This document shows positions 27,618 through 34,864 of a stretch of DNA of 34,864 nucleotides, piece by piece. A program made the translations under genes and the position numbers. The notes beneath the pieces were generated by a model. It was not told the origin of the DNA, ran no database searches, and saw only the letters and a list, made by a program, of their open reading frames with translations. Source of the DNA: Limisphaerales bacterium (GTDB lineage: Bacteria; Verrucomicrobiota; Verrucomicrobiia; Limisphaerales; JADLHS01); contig JADLHS010000119.1 in assembly GCA_020848635.1 (NCBI GenBank), forward strand, positions 1 to 34,864. Reading direction: 5' to 3'. Positions within the stretch are counted from its first letter, which is position 1, and each line of letters opens with the position of its first letter.

Positions 27618-28334
27618 ATGCAAGAATTCAACGCGCTCGACGGCGCCCTGCTCATTGACAAACCCAGCGGCCCAACCTCCCATGACGTCGTGGATGCCAT
27701 CCGCCGCCAGTTTCGGATCAAGAAGGTCGGCCACTGCGGCACGCTCGATCCGAATGCCACCGGTTTACTCATCATCGTCCTGGGCCGGGGCACGAAGCTT
27801 TCCGAAAAGCTCATGGGCGACGACAAGGTCTATGAAGGCACGATGAAATTCGGTGAGACCACCGACAGCTACGACGCCGACGGCGAGCTCATCGCCTCCC
27901 TGCCCGTCCCGCCGATCACGCTGGAAGAGCTTAACGAATCCGCCGCCACCTTCATCGGCGACCAGATGCAAGTTCCGCCGATGGTTTCCGCCATCAAGAA
28001 AAACGGGGTACCCCTTTACAAACTGGCCCGCAAAGGCATCGAGGTGGAGCGCGCCCCCCGCCTCATCCACATTTACAACTTTCGGTTCATCGAATACCAG
28101 GAACCGATGGCAACGTTCAAACTCGCCAGCACCAAAGGCACGTACGTTCGCAGCATCGCCCACGACTTGGGTCAGAAACTCGGCTGCGGCGCGCACTTGA
28201 CGACTTTGCGCCGCAGCGTCTCCGGCAAATTCGACGTCGCCAACGCGACCCCGCTGGATGACGTTTTGAAGCTCACAGCAGCCGAATTGCAAAAGCAGAT
28301 CATCCCTTTCCTGAAATTGGCGGCGGGCGCTTGA
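27618..28334 (+). CDS. truB: tRNA pseudouridine-55 synthase
   Basis: A 238-residue enzyme that makes pseudouridine 55 in the T-loop of tRNAs. The N-terminal LIDKPSGPTSHDVV is characteristic. The catalytic aspartate is Asp44 in GHCGTLDPNATG. The segments MKFGETTDSYDADGE and STKGTYVRSIAHDLG are also family motifs. The frame opens upstream at 27501, but the ATG at 27618 begins the domain and lies 7 bp after nrnA. The protein is shorter than E. coli TruB (314 residues) and seems to lack the C-terminal PUA domain. No ribF is visible beside it. It ends 56 bp from the convergent GT81-like gene. Confidence 0.95.
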   Translation: MQEFNALDGALLIDKPSGPTSHDVVDAIRRQFRIKKVGHCGTLDPNATGLLIIVLGRGTKLSEKLMGDDKVYEGTMKFGETTDSYDADGELIASLPVPPITLEELNESAATFIGDQMQVPPMVSAIKKNGVPLYKLARKGIEVERAPRLIHIYNFRFIEYQEPMATFKLASTKGTYVRSIAHDLGQKLGCGAHLTTLRRSVSGKFDVANATPLDDVLKLTAAELQKQIIPFLKLAAGA

Positions 28335-28390
28335 AGTCCGACCGATGACCGCCGCTAAACCGCACCGCGAGGCCGGCTCCCGCCCGTTGA

Positions 28391-29602
28391 CTACTCGTTG
28401 TCCGCCCGCACCGCGTCGTTCAGTTCGTCGAGAAACTTGGGCAGCGCGGATTCCACCCGATTCCAGTTGGGAATCAGTGGCGCACCCAGCGGGTCGTCGA
28501 GAAAAGCCTTGGCAGCTGCGCGAATGCTGCGCGCGAAAGTGGCCACGGCCAACTCCTCTTCGTGGCGTCCGAAAGTCATGCCGTTGACCAGGGCGTCGGC
28601 ATTGTAGTGGCGGAGGGTGTCTTCGGCCCGGCGCACATAGGCGCTTAACAGCGTGTCGAACAGGCCCGCGTCCATGCGGATGCCCTCGGCCGCCATCACC
28701 CGGAAGATGACCTTGGCAACGTCGGTCGCCATGCGGTTCAGTCCCTTTTCCGGATCGCGGGCGGAGAGTTCCTGATGCTTGTGATCGTAGCTTTCGGCAA
28801 GCTCGCTCTGGCAAATGGCGCGGGCGGCCGAATTGCGAAACACCTCCGCCAGCATGCCGACTTCCAGCCCCCAGTCCGACGGGACCCGCACGCGACGGAT
28901 GAGGTCGGTATCCAGGCAAATTTCGCCGGAGAGCGGGTAGCGGAAGGTGTCGAGATAGACCAGCAAGGGGTGCGCGCCGAGGATGGATTCCAGCGAGCGG
29001 ATGAGTGGCGTAAACATCAGGCGCATGACCCGTCCATTAAGCTTGGTTGTGTAGCGCGCCGTGTAACCCTTGCAGAAGTCCAGGCCGAGGCTCGGATGGG
29101 CCACCGGGTAGCACAGCCGGGCCAGCAATTCGCGATTGTAGGTGAGAATATCGCAATCGTGCGCGGCCACCATGCGCGCTTGCTCGCTCGCGAGCACATA
29201 GCCGAAACAAATCCACACGTTGCGCCCCTTGCCGGTCGGGCCGGAGGAGATGTCAGCTGCCTCCAACTTCTCGAACAGGGCGCACATGCGCGGGCCGTCA
29301 TTCCAAAGGAGCCGCGGCTTCTGCGGCATCACGCGGAAGAAATGCCGGGCTTTCTGCCACTGCCGCACGCCGCGCGCGCCGTCGATGCCCACGACAATTT
29401 GCTTGAGATAAGAAACGCGTGACAATTCGCGAATGATGCCCTTGAGCGCCTTGCTGCCCACTTCGTTGATGTGGCAGGGCAGCACGAGCGCGATGGGAGT
29501 TTCCTTGGCGAATTCCTGCAGTTCCCGTTCCAGCCGCGGCAGGTCCGTCTGCCCGAGGCGGTGCAGCGTGGCGATCGCGCCGGTTTGAAAGAAGTCAGAC
29601 AT
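28391..29602 (-). CDS. GT81-like glucosyl-3-phosphoglycerate synthase
   Basis: A 403-residue GT-A glycosyltransferase resembling GpgS (GT81), which transfers glucose from an NDP-glucose to 3-phosphoglycerate for glucosylglycerate synthesis. An N-terminal ALVLPCHINEVG begins the nucleotide-binding fold. The GPTGKGRNVW segment carries Gly-Lys-Gly at 124-126. The divalent-metal DxD motif is Asp149-Cys150-Asp151 (AAHDCDILTYN). PSDWGLEVGML, near residue 240, corresponds to the family's GxE region. No signal peptide or transmembrane segment is visible. The gene starts with the ATG at 29602. It converges with truB and its promoter region contains repeat copy 1 (29671-29726). It could belong to another closely related GT2/GT81 subfamily. 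Confidence 0.72.
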   Translation of the reverse strand: MSDFFQTGAIATLHRLGQTDLPRLERELQEFAKETPIALVLPCHINEVGSKALKGIIRELSRVSYLKQIVVGIDGARGVRQWQKARHFFRVMPQKPRLLWNDGPRMCALFEKLEAADISSGPTGKGRNVWICFGYVLASEQARMVAAHDCDILTYNRELLARLCYPVAHPSLGLDFCKGYTARYTTKLNGRVMRLMFTPLIRSLESILGAHPLLVYLDTFRYPLSGEICLDTDLIRRVRVPSDWGLEVGMLAEVFRNSAARAICQSELAESYDHKHQELSARDPEKGLNRMATDVAKVIFRVMAAEGIRMDAGLFDTLLSAYVRRAEDTLRHYNADALVNGMTFGRHEEELAVATFARSIRAAAKAFLDDPLGAPLIPNWNRVESALPKFLDELNDAVRADNE

Positions 29603-29670
29603 GTATTTGAGTGATCACTTGACCAAGATGCTTTCGCCCACCGGACAAAGACGTGGACGAATTTGTTAAT

Positions 29671-29726
29671 GGATGGCGGCCCGACCATCTCGCTTGCCTC
29701 CAGAAGATAGCTCTCCCAGACCCTTT
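29671..29726. repeat. Interspersed repeat, copy 1
   Basis: A 56 bp element starting GGATGGCGGCCCGACCATC. It matches copy 2 (30787-30841) at 47 of 56 aligned positions by eye, including an identical first 19 bases and an identical last 12. It can form a first hairpin (GGATGG with CCATCT, closed by a G-T wobble) and a second hairpin (GAAGA with TCTCC, one mismatch). It lies 69 bp before the minus-strand GT81-like gene. Confidence 0.85.
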
Positions 29727-29804
29727 GCAAATCAGCATTAGCTTACGTGGCGGCTATCGCCCGACGCAAGCCGTCGCGCAAAAAAGCTCTCTGCGTCATT
29801 GCAA

Positions 29805-30167
29805 TTACTTTTCACGACTACGCCCCTGCAAAAAGTTGACCAGTTGCCCAATGCCGAACGCCAATAGCAATGTCAGGGTCATCGCCACTGGTTTGAATGC
29901 ATCATTCCCACTCTTGATTTCCAGCCAAGCTATGACGGCTTGAATCAACAACAGAATGTCCACGAGAATCAACGTGCTGATGGGCCAGATCCGCCACCGA
30001 AACCCCCTCAGCCCCAGCACGCCCCAAAACACTGACGCAAGGCCACCCGCGATTCCCGTAATAAGAATCGCATTGCCGAAATCGGGAGCGAGCCGGTGCG
30101 CCAGCACACCGAACCCCGCCAGCATGACTCCGTAGAGCAGCAGATCGAAATCGAGATTTGGGTTCAT
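29805..30167 (-). CDS. Small four-helix membrane protein, paralogue B
   Basis: A 120-residue membrane protein with four predicted transmembrane helices (about residues 8-26, 32-52, 60-82 and 92-113). No family is recognised. It is a clear paralogue of the upstream protein at 30164-30610: about 30 of 74 aligned residues are identical by eye, including LAG-x-G, a shared AP-x-FG and W-R-x-W. Its ATG overlaps the stop of that gene by four bases (ATGA at 30164-30167), so the two are translationally coupled. The tail is short and basic (GRSREK). The fold and function are unknown; no catalytic residues stand out. Confidence 0.78.
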   Translation of the reverse strand: MNPNLDFDLLLYGVMLAGFGVLAHRLAPDFGNAILITGIAGGLASVFWGVLGLRGFRWRIWPISTLILVDILLLIQAVIAWLEIKSGNDAFKPVAMTLTLLLAFGIGQLVNFLQGRSREK

Positions 30168-30610
30168 CGCTTGGACCGCGTGTCCCGCGATTGCGGCTCT
30201 TTCCCGCTCGAAAACGGATCGGGGTTACGGGTTGCTGCTTTTTGATAGAACTCCGCCGGGCGCTCACCATGGAGTAGATACATGAGCATGCCGATCGTCA
30301 GAACCAACATCCCCACCACCAACAGACGGACCGTGAGGCTGGCTGAATTTTCCCCTGCGGATGCCATCCAGACATTGACTGTCTGGTGCAACAACACGAA
30401 AGCCACTGCAATCATAGTGAGAACAGCCCACGCCCGCCACTTCATACCCGCCAACGCAGCGATGCCCCAAAGCTGGCACAACCCACCGACGACGAGACCG
30501 GCGATAAAGGTGACTTTGCCGAACACCGGTGCGATTTGATGGAGAACGAAACCGAGACCGGCCAACCCGCCGCCGTATGCGATCAGGATACTTGCCATCT
30601 TCTTGCTCAT
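30164..30610 (-). CDS. Small four-helix membrane protein, paralogue A
   Basis: A 148-residue membrane protein with four predicted helices at about residues 6-24, 33-53, 60-80 and 95-113, then a polar, charged tail of about 30 residues. The ATG at 30610 (MSKKMASILIAYGG) is chosen because the upstream extension to 30694 is hydrophilic and unlike a membrane N-terminus; no Shine-Dalgarno is seen. It is the first gene of a two-gene operon with paralogue B. The polar tail is the main difference from B. Its function is unknown. Together the two look like a tandem duplication that may form a heteromeric membrane complex, which is inference. Confidence 0.78.
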   Translation of the reverse strand: MSKKMASILIAYGGGLAGLGFVLHQIAPVFGKVTFIAGLVVGGLCQLWGIAALAGMKWRAWAVLTMIAVAFVLLHQTVNVWMASAGENSASLTVRLLVVGMLVLTIGMLMYLLHGERPAEFYQKAATRNPDPFSSGKEPQSRDTRSKR

Positions 30611-30749
30611 AACTGGAAGGACTCGGCTGTGGGTTGAATCAATACCCGACTTGAGAAGGGAAACGCAGTGCGCGTGTCGTCTCGCGATGCTCAAAGCGAA
30701 GCGATCAAAACCCTTCTCAGTGGGAATGTTAATTCAGGCACAACAATGT

Positions 30750-30788
30750 CCGATGTTTCATTGCATTAAATGCAATTCATTTCATCGG
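30750..30788. promoter_or_regulatory. 39 bp dyad between divergent genes
   Basis: CCGATG at 30750-30755 is repeated as CATCGG at 30783-30788. Within it, ATTGCATT (30760-30767) and AATGCAAT (30769-30776) form a second perfect inverted repeat separated by one A. It lies between the minus-strand paralogue A gene (start 30610) and the plus-strand glycosyltransferase (start 30962), and its right arm overlaps repeat copy 2. As DNA it resembles an operator; as RNA it would fold into a hairpin with a 4/6-base internal loop. Confidence 0.6.
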
Positions 30789-30841
30789 ATGGCGGCCCGA
30801 CCATCCAGTTTCCTCCAGGGGAAGGCTCCCCCAGACCCTTT
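30787..30841. repeat. Interspersed repeat, copy 2
   Basis: A 55 bp element in the same orientation as copy 1 at 29671-29726, on the other side of the membrane-protein pair. It forms hairpin 1 (GGATGG with CCATCC, perfect) and hairpin 2 (GGGGA with TCCCC, perfect). Position 3 of hairpin 2 is G-C here and A-T in copy 1, a pair-preserving change. The rest of 30611-30961 holds the dyad but no gene; a TTGACA at 30851-30856 has no matching -10. Confidence 0.85.
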
Positions 30842-30961
30842 TACGCTGCGTTGACAAAGTAACGGGCAAAGACTCGAAGCGCAAGGTAAGGCGAAAGAAA
30901 GTACGGCACGCCCAACGCAAACGATTGACCATCGCGAGTTGTTGGCGACACTAATGTATCT

Positions 30962-32527
30962 GTGACGCTGGTCATCGTTCATTATCACCTTCGACCCGGC
31001 GGCATTCGGCGCATCATCGAACTCGCCACGCCGCACCTCGTGCGCAATGCTCCACGCCCCATCACGAAGGTCGTGATCGCGACTGGCGAACCTGCCGACC
31101 ACCCATGGCACGATCACTTCGCGCACCAACTCGCCGGTGTGCCCATTGCGGTGTTGGTCGAACCGTCATTCAACTACCTCTCCGAACAGCGCGGTTCACC
31201 GGAACGAATCATCACGCGAATCCGCCGCACGGTGAAAAAGTTGTTCGCCAATTCCAACACCGTAAACTGTCTTGTCTGGGCGCACAATCTGGGCGTGGGT
31301 CGCAATCTGCTCCTCACTCGCGAACTCACCGCTGCCTGCGCCGGGCGCGACATCCCACTCGTCGCGCATCATCACGATTGGTGGTTCGACAACCGCTGGG
31401 TTCGTTGGCCGGAGATGCGCCGCAGCGGCGTCCGCAGGCTGGCCGACGCCGCGCAGGCCGTGTTCCCGCCACAAAACCGCGTTCTTCATGCGGCCATCAA
31501 TCATGCCGACGCAGCCATTCTCACGCGTCACTTCGGAAAAAGTGCGCTCTGGCTGCCCAACTTCACGGAAGCCGCACCGTTGCCGTCCCTAACTCGCATT
31601 CATTCCGCCCAGCACTGGTTGCGGAGCAAGCTGGGGCACGCCGACGCGCCCGTGTGGTTGCTTCCGTGTCGCACGCTCCGGCGGAAGAACATCGCCGAGG
31701 CGTTGTTGCTCACGCGCTGGCTACGGCCCGAAGCGTGGCTGGTGGTGACCGGGGCGGCGAGTTCGGCCGACGAGTTGCCTTACTTTGACGCCTTGAAACG
31801 CACCGCGCACCAGCATCACAGACGCTTGCGCCTCGGGGTGCTGGCCGGCAAAGAATCCCGCAAACCCAGCATCCCGGAGTTGCTGGCCGCGAGTGAAGCC
31901 GTGTTGCTCACCTCGATTCAAGAAGGCTTTGGTCTGCCCTACCTGGAAGCCGCCGCCGCCCAGCGACCGCTGATCGCACGCCACCTGCCGAACATCGCAC
32001 CCGATCTCGACCGCTTTGGTTTTCGCTTCCCGCAGGCGTACGACGAAATCCTGATCGCACCCGAGTTGTTCGATTGGCCAGCCGAGCGCGCCCGACAGCA
32101 AAAGCGGTTCAACGAATGGCGGGCTACCCTGCCGGCGTTTGCCCGCAAGCGGGCATTGCCTCCGCCAGTGCTCGCCAACGCCCGCCCGCGCACCGTGCCC
32201 TTCAGTCGGTTGACACTCACCGCCCAACTGGAGGTGCTGACGCACCCAGCTAAAGAAACGTGGGGGGCCTGCGCGCCACTGAATCCATGGCTTGAAACAT
32301 GGCGCGGCCGCGCGGCGGCGGGAAAGCTGCGGGTGACCCCGTGGCCGCGCCGCGCCAAAAGCTGGTTGGACGGCGCAGCCTACGCGCGGAGGTTTTTTGC
32401 CGCGCTGACCGCGAATTCCGGTTCCCGCCCGCCAGCGTTCTCGCCGGTGAAGGTTCAATCTGATTTCATCGCCAGCAAACTGGACGCGCGAAATGTCTAT
32501 CCGCTTTTATGGAGCAAGAACGCATGA
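30962..32527 (+). CDS. GT4-like glycosyltransferase
   Basis: A 521-residue GT-B glycosyltransferase. The N-terminal LVIVHYHLRPGGIRRIIE is typical of the acceptor-side Rossmann domain of GT4 enzymes. The donor-side domain begins near WLLPCRTLRRKNIAEAL. The conserved ExxxxxxxE motif is in SIQEGFGLPYLEAAAAQRPLI. About 100 residues follow after the GT core and match nothing I know. The GTG at 30962 is the first plausible start. The stop overlaps the following HAD gene by four bases (ATGA at 32524-32527), so the two are coupled. Sugar donor and acceptor cannot be read from sequence. Confidence 0.78.
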   Translation: MTLVIVHYHLRPGGIRRIIELATPHLVRNAPRPITKVVIATGEPADHPWHDHFAHQLAGVPIAVLVEPSFNYLSEQRGSPERIITRIRRTVKKLFANSNTVNCLVWAHNLGVGRNLLLTRELTAACAGRDIPLVAHHHDWWFDNRWVRWPEMRRSGVRRLADAAQAVFPPQNRVLHAAINHADAAILTRHFGKSALWLPNFTEAAPLPSLTRIHSAQHWLRSKLGHADAPVWLLPCRTLRRKNIAEALLLTRWLRPEAWLVVTGAASSADELPYFDALKRTAHQHHRRLRLGVLAGKESRKPSIPELLAASEAVLLTSIQEGFGLPYLEAAAAQRPLIARHLPNIAPDLDRFGFRFPQAYDEILIAPELFDWPAERARQQKRFNEWRATLPAFARKRALPPPVLANARPRTVPFSRLTLTAQLEVLTHPAKETWGACAPLNPWLETWRGRAAAGKLRVTPWPRRAKSWLDGAAYARRFFAALTANSGSRPPAFSPVKVQSDFIASKLDARNVYPLLWSKNA

Positions 32528-33270
32528 AGATCCAGGTGGTCATCTTCGACATTTATTCGACGATCCTTGATGTCGGCCCGCCGCCCACCAACGCCGACGC
32601 CCTCTGGCAGCGACTCTTTGAAGCGACGCTCCAGACCCCGCCGCCCGTCAGCCGGACGGAATTCTCGGTGCGCGCCGCCCGGATCATTGCACGCCAACAC
32701 GCGGCGGCGCGCGCGCGCGGGATTCAGTGGCCTGAAATTCAGTGGCCATCGGTGGTGCTGGAGGCGATTCCCAGCCTCGCCCGCCTGGCCGCTCCCACGC
32801 TCGACGAGTTCCTCTATCGGCAAATGCAACTGGGCCGCACCTTGCGATTGGCTGATGGCGCCGAGGCATGTCTGCGGCAGCTGAATGACGACGGAATCCT
32901 GCTCGGCATCGCCTCCAACGCGCAGGCTTACACGCTCCGCGAACTCACCGCCGCGCTCCAGGCCCCCGGACTGAACCTCTCCCTGTTCGACCGCGGACTT
33001 CGTTTTTGGTCCTTTGAACACGGATTCAGCAAACCCGACCCCCATGTCTTCCGCATCCTGACCGCGCGCCTCGAAGCGCGTGGCATCCGCCCGGCCGAGA
33101 CGCTCATGGTCGGCGACCGCCGCGACAACGACATCGAGCCGGCCCGCGCACAGGGCTGGCAAACGTGGCAGGTGGGGCCGGCGGCGGATGGAAACTGGGC
33201 CGCCTTGCGCGACCGGTGGTTTCTTCCCAAGCCGGAAATCAAGTTGAAACGATCTTTCCGCCCCCTGTAA
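32524..33270 (+). CDS. HAD-superfamily hydrolase with Asp-x-Tyr motif I
   Basis: A 248-residue HAD-fold hydrolase. Motif I is IFDIYSTI, with the nucleophile Asp9 but Tyr11 where most phosphatases have a second Asp; this DxYxT form is common in haloacid-dehalogenase-type members. Motif III carries Lys170 (SKPDPHVF), and motif IV is MVGDRRDND with Asp198. A helical cap inserts after motif I. The ATG at 32524 overlaps the GT gene stop and is preceded by GGAG at 32511-32514; an alternative ATG at 32509 would add five residues. Coupling with a glycosyltransferase suggests action on its product, but the missing second Asp makes a simple sugar-phosphatase role uncertain. Confidence 0.82.
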   Translation: MKIQVVIFDIYSTILDVGPPPTNADALWQRLFEATLQTPPPVSRTEFSVRAARIIARQHAAARARGIQWPEIQWPSVVLEAIPSLARLAAPTLDEFLYRQMQLGRTLRLADGAEACLRQLNDDGILLGIASNAQAYTLRELTAALQAPGLNLSLFDRGLRFWSFEHGFSKPDPHVFRILTARLEARGIRPAETLMVGDRRDNDIEPARAQGWQTWQVGPAADGNWAALRDRWFLPKPEIKLKRSFRPL

Positions 33271-33283
33271 GTTCAATCGAGCC

Positions 33284-34753
33284 ATGTCAAATTCAACCTT
33301 CAGCCCCGGTACGAACGACGTCTCGAGCGCGGGCCACTCGTTGCGGCGGCGCATCATGAATACAGCTTTGTCGTGGACTTTGATCTTGGCGGGCACTGGC
33401 TGCTTGGCCGACAATACCGCCGGAGACGCAGGCCGCATCCAGCCGTGGACCTCAAACCCGCGGTACTGGCAATACAAGGGCCAACCAGTGTTGTTGTTGG
33501 GCGGAAGCAAGGACGACAACCTGTTCCAGATTCCGGACCTCAAGGCACACCTCGACGAAATCCTTGCCCCCGGCGGTAATTACATCCGCAACACGATGAG
33601 CGATCGAGCGGACCTGGGCTTTGAGGTTTACCCTTTTGGTCATTTGCCGGACGGCAAATACGATCTCGACGAGTGGAACGAGGAATACTGGCGGCGCTTC
33701 GAAAACCTGCTGCGCTGGACGGCTGAGCGCGACATTATCGTGCAAATCGAAGTCTGGGACCGCTTCGATTACTCCACCAAGAACTGGCCCCCACATCCTT
33801 ACAACCCAAAGAACAACATCAATTACACCACCGAGCAATCCGGCCTGGCGGTGGAATATCCCGATCATCCCGGTCAGAACCGGCAGCCGTTCTTTTTCAC
33901 CACGCCCAAGCAGCGTAACAACACCGTGGTCCTGAAGTATCAGCAGCGGTTCGTGGACAAGATGCTCTCCTACTCGCTCAAGCACGACCATCTGCTGTAT
34001 TGCATGGACAACGAGACGTCCGCCCCGGAGGCGTGGGGGGACTACTGGGCGGAATACATCAAGCAAAGCGCCCGCGAGGCCGGCAAACAGGTTTGCGTGA
34101 CCGAGATGTGGGATGCCTGGGACCTCAAGGCCGAGGAGCACAAGCGCACCTTCGATCATCCCGAGCGCTATGACTTCTGCGATGTGTCGCAGAATAACCA
34201 GAAAAAGGCCCAGGAACATTGGAACAACTTCCAATGGGTGCGGGTGCGGGTGGCCAGCCAGCCGCGTCCGCTCAACACCGTGAAAACCTACGGCGCCGAT
34301 ACGGGACGCTTCGGCAACAACCGCGACGGTCTGGAGCGATTCTGGCGGCACGTCATCGGCGGAGCGGCCGCGGCGCGATTTCATCGCCCCGGTTCCGGAT
34401 TGGGCCTTTCTCAACCGGCGGTCGCCACGATCCAGGCGGCGCGCAAGCTGGAGTCGCTCATCAAGCTCTGGGATATTGAACCCGCCAACGAACTTCTCAG
34501 CGACCGTGAGGGCAACGAAGCCTACCTCGCCGCCCAGCCGGGCCGGGCTTACGCGCTCTATTTCACGGATGGCGGGGCGGTCGGCTTGGACCTCAAGCAT
34601 GCACCGGGCCGCTTCGGCGTGCGGTGGATTGATATTGGTAGTGGCGAGTGGGGACAATCCGAACGGTTGGACGGTGGGAGGACGGTTACCGTCACCGCGC
34701 CCGCAAAGGGCCAATGGGTGGCAGCCATTGTGCGCTTAGCCGGAACGATGTAG
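33284..34753 (+). CDS. Secreted TIM-barrel glycoside hydrolase-like protein
   Basis: A 489-residue exported protein. The N-terminus has a basic RRR patch followed by a hydrophobic core ([15 protein letters not shown]); the ATG at 33284 is kept because it includes that patch, but a start at 33356 is possible. The mature part reads [19 protein letters not shown], an opening found in DUF4038/GH140-like and related clan GH-A barrels. A probable acid/base Glu lies in MDNET (Glu244), and TEMWDAWD near residue 270 is the best candidate for the second carboxylate region. The C-terminal residues from about 410 form a beta-rich domain seen at the end of similar proteins. The family assignment is tentative. 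It may be cotranscribed with the HAD gene 13 bp upstream. Confidence 0.72.
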   Translation: MSNSTFSPGTNDVSSAGHSLRRRIMNTALSWTLILAGTGCLADNTAGDAGRIQPWTSNPRYWQYKGQPVLLLGGSKDDNLFQIPDLKAHLDEILAPGGNYIRNTMSDRADLGFEVYPFGHLPDGKYDLDEWNEEYWRRFENLLRWTAERDIIVQIEVWDRFDYSTKNWPPHPYNPKNNINYTTEQSGLAVEYPDHPGQNRQPFFFTTPKQRNNTVVLKYQQRFVDKMLSYSLKHDHLLYCMDNETSAPEAWGDYWAEYIKQSAREAGKQVCVTEMWDAWDLKAEEHKRTFDHPERYDFCDVSQNNQKKAQEHWNNFQWVRVRVASQPRPLNTVKTYGADTGRFGNNRDGLERFWRHVIGGAAAARFHRPGSGLGLSQPAVATIQAARKLESLIKLWDIEPANELLSDREGNEAYLAAQPGRAYALYFTDGGAVGLDLKHAPGRFGVRWIDIGSGEWGQSERLDGGRTVTVTAPAKGQWVAAIVRLAGTM

Positions 34754-34864
34754 TTGAAAAGGGGCCACGATTAGGAATTGATTGTTGGTGAATGAAACAC
34801 AAGCAATCGGTGGGCACACGCCCGGTTCACCAAACGGTGGCTGGGGAATTTGAGTTCAAAACTA

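Noticed and set aside
26486-27826. A 446-codon minus-strand open frame
   Set aside because: It is antisense to nrnA and parts of rbfA and truB, and its translation shows no domain.
27765-28919. A 384-codon minus-strand open frame
   Set aside because: It overlaps truB on one side and the GT81-like gene in another frame on the other; low-complexity Arg/Gly-rich translation.
29610-29619. Perfect 10 bp palindrome AGTGATCACT just before the GT81-like gene
   Set aside because: A single 10 bp palindrome is expected by chance at this length, and no second copy was seen in the window.
30851-30856. TTGACA as a -35 for the GT4-like gene
   Set aside because: No recognisable -10 at 15-19 bp downstream.
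33356-33420. Lipobox in the secreted glycosidase
   Set aside because: The residues before Cys are GTG, which do not fit L-[ASTVI]-[GAS]-C; an ordinary signal peptide is more likely.

Overview
The window looks like a chromosomal segment of a Verrucomicrobiota bacterium, plausibly of the Limisphaerales/Pedosphaera type; this is inference from gene content, not a phylogeny. Pointers are the GC-rich coding sequence, few recognisable Shine-Dalgarno sites, a Tat-exported Gfo/Idh/MocA oxidoreductase, secreted polysaccharide-binding and hydrolase proteins that end in a beta-rich domain finishing in a '-RFYK/R-' motif, and a FecR protein beside a CHASE2 adenylate cyclase. No phage, transposase, CRISPR array, rRNA or tRNA gene was seen.

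Layout. 1-2638: the 3' part of a two-lobed retropepsin-like protease, a small convergent unknown gene, and the Tat-exported oxidoreductase. 2689-6045: an envelope signalling pair, a secreted FecR-domain protein and a CHASE2-class III adenylate cyclase, separated by an intrinsic terminator. 6249-9537: a compact housekeeping run coaD-yceD-rpmF-plsX-fabH (CoA, ribosomal protein L32, and phospholipid/fatty-acid initiation). 9699-14310: two secreted carbohydrate-active proteins, a modular CBM/Ig protein and a GH144-type glycoside hydrolase whose 5' end is split by an in-frame amber codon. 14710-20852: gltB-gltD, the two NADPH-type glutamate synthase subunits. 20963-28334: mnmA, then nusA-infB-rbfA-nrnA-truB, the usual translation/transcription cluster but with no rimP in front of nusA.

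28391-34753 is the most accessory part: a GT81-like glucosyl-3-phosphoglycerate synthase on the minus strand, two overlapping four-helix membrane proteins that are clear tandem paralogues, then on the plus strand a GT4-like glycosyltransferase overlapping a HAD hydrolase, followed by a secreted TIM-barrel glycosidase. The paralogue pair is bracketed by two copies of a 55-56 bp repeat (47 of 56 aligned positions identical) that fold into the same two hairpins, one of them with a base-pair-preserving change; a 39 bp dyad abuts one copy.

The observations most worth checking are the repeat pair with its palindrome around the paralogous membrane proteins, the amber codon replacing an expected Tyr in the GH144 gene, the double retropepsin architecture, and the structured leaders before gltB and nusA.
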